Source: Bacillota bacterium
Lineage (GTDB): Bacteria > Bacillota > Clostridia > Christensenellales > CAG-138
Reading direction: 5' to 3'
DNA length: 64,000 nucleotides
NCBI GenBank assembly: GCA_023400985.1
Contig: JAEXEN010000019.1
Coordinates: 1 to 64,000, forward strand
This document shows positions 59,867-64,000 of this stretch, piece by piece. The notes under the pieces were generated by a model. The model was not told the origin of the DNA. It did not search any database and saw nothing but the letters and a program-made list of their open reading frames with translations. Numbering within the stretch: position 1 is the stretch's first letter; each line of letters begins with the position of its first letter. The position numbers and the translations under genes were made by a program.

Positions 59867-61168
59867 TTATTTCGCTTGCTTATGCATATGGATGCGCTTC
59901 ACGAGGAGCAAAAGAAGCGCGCCTACCACGAGGAAGAGCACGATGGAGCCGATGGCCCAATAAAGCCCGTATTGCTCGGCGAGCGCAGAATCAAGCCCGT
60001 GGTTGGAGTAATAGTTGTGCATGCGGTACGAGAGCGTGCTGAACACCAGCGGGCCCACGAAGGTGGAGGTTCTGCCGGCCACGGAAAGGAAGCCGTAAAA
60101 CTCAGTCGCCTTGTCTTGCGGGGCGAGCTGGCTCACCATCGAGCGGCTGACGGCCTGCGCGCCGGAAAGCGCGAAGCCCGCGATGAAGCCGATCACGTAA
60201 AACAGCACGATATCCTTGATAAAGAACAGGCCTATGATGGAAGCGATCAGAATCACGAGGGAGAAGAGGATGGAGTCCCTGCTGTTTTTTCTGTCGGCGA
60301 TCTTGCCGAAGAGCAGCGCCCCGGCCGCACCGGAGAGCTGTATGATGATGACGAATATGATGAGCTGCGTCTGCTCCATGCCGAAAAGTGTCGCGCCGAT
60401 GATGGCCGCAAAATCCATCAGCATCATAATGCCGTCGTTGTAGATCAAAAACGCGACCGTGTATTTGAGAAATTCCTTGTATTGCTTTACGGAGCGGAAC
60501 GTTTCGGCAAGCTTCCTAAACGCGTGCCTTGCGACGTTTTCGCCCGCGGGGAGCTGCTCCGCCTCACGCTTTTCCTTGACAAAGAGGAAGGTGGGAAGCG
60601 CGGAGGCAAGGTAGAATACGGCGGTGATCAAAAACGCGTAGGGGATCACCTCGTTGCCGATGATCTGTATGGGCACAAGCACAATCAGAAGCGCCGCTAT
60701 GCCGCCAAGCATGCCGATGGCCCAGCCCTTGCCCGAAACGGAGCCGAGCAATTCGGGGGAGGAAACATCCGTCAAAAGAGCGTCATAAAATACCTGTGAG
60801 GCTCGATAGCCGATTTCCGCGAGAATGAAAAACAGCATGCCGGTGAACACATCGCCCTTGCGCACGAAAAACAAAAGCGCCGTAAAGACCACAGCAATGC
60901 CGGTGAAGACGATGAGGAACTTCTTTTTAGATTTGGTGAAATCCGCGATCGCACCGAATATGGGCGACATCACCGCTACGATAACGGCGGCGATACCGAC
61001 GGAAATACCCCAAAGCCGCGTGCCCTCCGCACCGCCCACAACGCTGTTTTTGAAGTAAGCGGAATACACCGCAAGCAGTACGACCGACGCGTAGGCGGAG
61101 TTGCCGAAATCGTAAAAATACCACGCGTGGCGGGACCGTGCGGCTGCTGCATCGATTTGCTTTTTCAT
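59867..61168 (-). CDS. MFS transporter, UMF1/Atg22-like
   Basis: 433 residues from the ATG at 61168 (MKKQIDAAAA) behind AGAGGATAACGAC. Twelve predicted helices. It begins with HAWYFYDFGNSAYASVV, the DxGNSAY signature of the UMF1 subgroup (related to Atg22). Other landmarks: GAIADFTKSKKKFL and GKIADRKNSRDS loops, and SRSMVSQLAPQDKATEFYGFLSVAGR. Substrate unknown; some homologues export amino acids. Confidence 0.9.
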   Translation of the reverse strand: MKKQIDAAAARSRHAWYFYDFGNSAYASVVLLAVYSAYFKNSVVGGAEGTRLWGISVGIAAVIVAVMSPIFGAIADFTKSKKKFLIVFTGIAVVFTALLFFVRKGDVFTGMLFFILAEIGYRASQVFYDALLTDVSSPELLGSVSGKGWAIGMLGGIAALLIVLVPIQIIGNEVIPYAFLITAVFYLASALPTFLFVKEKREAEQLPAGENVARHAFRKLAETFRSVKQYKEFLKYTVAFLIYNDGIMMLMDFAAIIGATLFGMEQTQLIIFVIIIQLSGAAGALLFGKIADRKNSRDSILFSLVILIASIIGLFFIKDIVLFYVIGFIAGFALSGAQAVSRSMVSQLAPQDKATEFYGFLSVAGRTSTFVGPLVFSTLSYRMHNYYSNHGLDSALAEQYGLYWAIGSIVLFLVVGALLLLLVKRIHMHKQAK

Positions 61169-61295
61169 GTCGTTATCCTCTGCTCCAATCGACGAAAAAA
61201 TGAAGGATTCCTTATATATCATACAAAAGTTTTTTTAAGATAGCAAGAAGGCGCGGGCAGGATTTGCGGATGCAAATGCAGCATGAGCTTTGTTA

Positions 61296-61323
61296 TTGAC
61301 AAGGGTTGACAGCTTGATATACT
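61296..61323 (+). promoter_or_regulatory. promoter of the ABC exporter operon
   Basis: TTGACA (61296-61301), 16-base spacer, TATACT (61318-61323). A second TTGACA and a TATAAT lie nearby but not at usable spacing to each other. Confidence 0.6.
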
Positions 61324-61331
61324 ATAATGTA

Positions 61332-61405
61332 GTTAGAAACAACTAACCGTCGTGCGCCGAAAGGCGCTTAATATCAAGACATTGGTTAGTGTTAACTAAC
61401 CAATG
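61332..61405. promoter_or_regulatory. two related operator palindromes
   Basis: GTTAG-AAACAA-CTAAC (61332-61347) and CATTGGTTAG-TGTTAA-CTAACCAATG (61380-61405, perfect 10-base arms) share the GTTAG/CTAAC core and 6-base spacer. They lie downstream of the promoter, before the first ABC gene. Probably sites for a TetR- or MarR-type repressor encoded outside the window. Confidence 0.65.
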
Positions 61406-61435
61406 TGCTTGGCAAAGGATCGGCAGGGGGTATCT

Positions 61436-63256
61436 ATGGAAAAAACGAAGACGCAAAAAAAGAAAAAAACCGGTACGGCCAGGCTTTTGGAGCTGGCCGC
61501 CACCAAGAAACCGCTGATGATAGGCTCGCTGATCTTATCGGCGTTAGCCTCCGTCGTAAGCTTTGTACCCTATATCGCTATTTATCTTATCGTGCGGGAA
61601 ATTCTAAGTGCGCTGCCGGATATGGCGACGCTCGACGCCGCGCTGCTCATCCGGTACGGCTTCATCGCTTTTATGGGCGTGGTGGGAAATATCCTGCTGT
61701 ATTTCGGTGCGCTGATGTGCTCGCATCTGGCCGCATTCGGCACGCTGTATGAGCTTAAGGTCAATTTTGCCACGCATCTTGCCAAGGTTCCGCTGGGCTT
61801 TCATGTGATGGTGGGAAGTGGGAAGCTGCGCAAAATCACGGACGAAAACATAGAAAAGGTCGAGGGCTTCATTGCACACCAACTGCCCGATCTGGTAGCT
61901 GCGTTCGTCGCCCCCGTGGTGATGGTCGTCATCCTGATGGCTGTGGACTGGCGTTTTGGCCTCGCCGTGATGGCGGGCGTAATCGCCGCCTTCATCATCC
62001 AATTCTCGCTCTACGGCAATGAGGGCTCCAAGACAATGATGGCCAAGTACCAAAAATCCATTGAAGAAATGAACAACGCTTCGGTTGAGTACATACGGGG
62101 CATTTCGGTAGTGAAAGCGTTCAGACAGACGGTTTATTCCTTCCGCCGCCTGCACGATACGATCAAAGCGTATACGTCTATGGTCATCCCTTACACACTG
62201 AGCTGGGAAAACTCCTTTTCCGGCTTTACGACGCTTGTGAACAATATCTATTTATTTGTGTTGCCGGTCGCCATCCTTGTGGGAACAAAGACCACGGACT
62301 ACGCCGCGTTTGCCGGCACCGTTATTTTCTATCTTATCTTTGTTCAAGCGGCTGCGAGCATTTTGATGAAGATCATGTATGTGAACGGAAACGCCATGCG
62401 AATTATCTCCGGCGTGGAGGCGATGGACGAAGTCCTTGCCGAGCCGGAGCTTGTTGAGCCCGCGCAGCCCAGGACCGTAACAAAGTACGATGTGGAGTTT
62501 CGGAATGTTGTGTTTTCCTATAACAAGGAAACGGAGGCGCTTTCCGGCGTTTCCTTTGCGGCAAAGCAAGGCGAAATCACTGCCATCGTCGGCCCGTCCG
62601 GCGGCGGAAAGAGCACCATCGCCCATCTGATCCCCCGCTTCTTCGACGTGAACGAGGGCGGGATCGAAATCGGCGGCGTAGACATCCGGCAGATGGATAC
62701 CCACTATTTGATGGAGCAGGTCAGCTTTGTTTTTCAGGATGTGTTCCTGTTTAAACAAAGCGTGAGGGACAACATCCGGATGGGAAATCAAAGCGCCACG
62801 GATGAGCAGGTCGTGGCGGCGGCCAAGGCGGCGCAGTGCCATGATTTCATCATGAAGCTGCCAAACGGTTATCATACCGTGATCGGCACGCGGGGCGTGC
62901 ACCTTTCGGGCGGCGAAAAACAGCGTATCGCCATTGCGAGGGCGATCGTGAAGGACGCGCCTATCGTCGTACTCGACGAGGCTACCGCCTTTGCCGATCC
63001 GGAAAACGAGCACCTGATCCAAAAAGCGTTTGAGCGGCTTATGAAAAACAAGACCGTCGTGATGATCGCTCACCGCCTTTCCACCGTCCGCAGCGCCAAC
63101 AACATCATCGTGGTGGACGGCGGCAGGGTGGTCGAGCAAGGTACGCATGACGAACTGCTGCAAAAAGATGGAAAATACTGCGCCATGTGGCGCACGTATA
63201 CCGAAACTGCGAGCTGGAGCATGGCAAAAGAAAAGGAGGTGCGGGCGCATGCCTAA
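61436..63256 (+). CDS. ABC exporter half-transporter (permease + ATPase)
   Basis: 606 residues from the ATG at 61436 behind AGGGGGTATCT. Lysine-rich N-tip, six-helix membrane domain (about 20-320), then the nucleotide-binding domain: Walker A GPSGGGKST, Q-loop VSFVFQDVFLF, signature LSGGEKQRIAIARAI, Walker B PIVVLDEATAF, H-loop MIAHRLST. After Walker B Glu the sequence AFADPEN resembles heterodimeric exporters. The partner overlaps its stop by 8 bases. Likely drug, peptide or siderophore export; induction through the two palindromes upstream. Confidence 0.93.
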   Translation: MEKTKTQKKKKTGTARLLELAATKKPLMIGSLILSALASVVSFVPYIAIYLIVREILSALPDMATLDAALLIRYGFIAFMGVVGNILLYFGALMCSHLAAFGTLYELKVNFATHLAKVPLGFHVMVGSGKLRKITDENIEKVEGFIAHQLPDLVAAFVAPVVMVVILMAVDWRFGLAVMAGVIAAFIIQFSLYGNEGSKTMMAKYQKSIEEMNNASVEYIRGISVVKAFRQTVYSFRRLHDTIKAYTSMVIPYTLSWENSFSGFTTLVNNIYLFVLPVAILVGTKTTDYAAFAGTVIFYLIFVQAAASILMKIMYVNGNAMRIISGVEAMDEVLAEPELVEPAQPRTVTKYDVEFRNVVFSYNKETEALSGVSFAAKQGEITAIVGPSGGGKSTIAHLIPRFFDVNEGGIEIGGVDIRQMDTHYLMEQVSFVFQDVFLFKQSVRDNIRMGNQSATDEQVVAAAKAAQCHDFIMKLPNGYHTVIGTRGVHLSGGEKQRIAIARAIVKDAPIVVLDEATAFADPENEHLIQKAFERLMKNKTVVMIAHRLSTVRSANNIIVVDGGRVVEQGTHDELLQKDGKYCAMWRTYTETASWSMAKEKEVRAHA

Positions 63257-64000
63257 ATTACAAGCTGCGTTTATGCTGACAGATAAGGGATATAAGGACT
63301 TAAAAGGTGCGATCGCCGCCTGCACGCTGACCAATTTTTCCATGATGCTGCCTTTCGGCGTGATGATAGAGGTCATTATGGAGCTGATCAAACCGCTTTC
63401 CGGCGGGGAGATATCGTGGAACAGGATGTGGCTCTATTTCGGCATGGGGATCGTGGCCGCGGTTATCGTATTTTTGTGCAATAAAAACGACTATAAGAAA
63501 ACCTATGTCACCTCATATATGCAGAGCGAAAGCACTCGCATAGCGCTGGCCGAGCACATCCGTAAGCTGCCCATGAGCTTGTTCAACTCCAAAGATCTGT
63601 CCGAACTGACTACCAATTTGATGGACGACGTAGCGACGAGCGAACATGTTTTAAGCCACGTCGTGCCGCAGCTTTTTGCCAACGCGATCTCTATCACGGT
63701 GATCTGCGCCATGATGGCCGTGTTCGACTGGCGGATGGCGCTGAGCATGTTCATTACGGCGCCGCTTGCGTTTTTCATCGTTGTGTTCAGCCGCAGGGTC
63801 TACGGCAAGCTGCATCAAAAGCATTCGGAGGCTAAACTTTCCGCCTCCGGCCAGGTGCAGGAATACATCGAGGGCATCAAGGTCATCCGCGCCTGTAATC
63901 TGGACGGCGAAAAATTCTCGGCGCTGGAGAAGGCGCTGCGGACCATGATGCGCCTTGCTATCTCCATGGAGCTCGGGACCGGCGTCTTTGTGACCGGCGC
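63249..64000 (+). CDS. ABC exporter half-transporter, truncated by window end
   Basis: The first about 250 residues of a second half-transporter, cut at base 64000. The membrane-domain region shows SLFNSKDLSELTTNLMDDVATSEHV (coupling-helix region) and GQVQEYIEGIKVIRACNLDG, typical of type IV ABC exporters. The start ATG overlaps the upstream gene, indicating a heterodimeric pair. The ATPase domain is outside the window. Confidence 0.9.
   Translation, partial: MPKLQAAFMLTDKGYKDLKGAIAACTLTNFSMMLPFGVMIEVIMELIKPLSGGEISWNRMWLYFGMGIVAAVIVFLCNKNDYKKTYVTSYMQSESTRIALAEHIRKLPMSLFNSKDLSELTTNLMDDVATSEHVLSHVVPQLFANAISITVICAMMAVFDWRMALSMFITAPLAFFIVVFSRRVYGKLHQKHSEAKLSASGQVQEYIEGIKVIRACNLDGEKFSALEKALRTMMRLAISMELGTGVFVTG

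Overview
The window looks like the chromosome of an anaerobic, motile, Clostridia-type member of the Bacillota. The signs are a T-box leader, a GatCAB transamidosome, ferredoxin-rich flavoenzymes, small clostridial families (TIGR04076, CD3324, CBO0543, DUF5692), TTGACA-17-TATAAT promoters, sigma-28-like promoters in front of chemoreceptors, and TTG/GTG starts behind strong Shine-Dalgarno sites. The DNA is generally GC-rich, with one visibly AT-richer patch around 5.4-7.8 kb. No rRNA, CRISPR array, intact insertion sequence or replication origin is visible. The species cannot be fixed from this window.

Layout. 0.5-4.6 kb: two rhodaneses, a GNAT-like protein, a split TauE/SafE permease and small proteins. 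4.7-7.9 kb: a decayed sigma-factor gene and a relic integrative element at tRNA-Cys, with a direct repeat of the tRNA end, a dead integrase tail and two cargo membrane genes. 7.9-8.3 kb: tRNA operon Val-Asp-Phe-Gly-Cys. 8.6-17.7 kb: FMN reductase, a DUF362 ferredoxin, a LexA-like repressor divergent from a tiny membrane protein, a radical-SAM/TIGR03915 pair, and a PAS-GAF-PAS-GGDEF-HD-GYP protein. 17.8-23.1 kb (minus): an asparagine T-box leader followed by an AspRS-GatC fusion, gatA and gatB. 23.1-30.6 kb (minus): three paralogous chemoreceptors. 30.7-37.4 kb: lipoprotein, AsnB, ferredoxin-type aldo/keto reductase, SulP transporter, GNAT. 37.4-42.2 kb: a TetR regulator divergent from an Old Yellow Enzyme-type flavoprotein and both aconitase X subunits. 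42.2-43.0 kb: a repeat island. 43.0-48.6 kb: a FadR-type regulator divergent from DUF5692, hypB, a 910-residue Fe-S flavoprotein and hypA. 49.3-51.5 kb: arsR, hgcA, hgcB, arsC. 51.6-55.1 kb: DUF362 ferredoxin, EamA transporter, 8-oxoguanine-deaminase-type amidohydrolase. 55.1-56.0 kb: a second repeat island. 56.1-58.8 kb: a BlaI-type repressor with an M56 protease receptor carrying VanW, G5-like and DUF4825-like regions. 58.9-64 kb: DUF2156 protein, MFS transporter, and a two-gene ABC exporter cut by the window end.

How the genes fit together. The most striking locus is arsR-hgcA-hgcB-arsC. The HgcA cap-helix motif and the HgcB ferredoxin with its terminal cysteine pair are the recognised signature of mercury methylation, here inside an arsenic-type operon. 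The aspS-gatC/gatA/gatB operon has an AAC (Asn) T-box specifier, so it is probably the tRNA-dependent asparagine route, beside a tRNA-independent AsnB. The hypB-flavoprotein-hypA set has nickel chaperones but no hydrogenase in the window and is the least explained functional unit. Several regulators sit next to clear palindromes in the promoters they face, which gives directly testable regulons.
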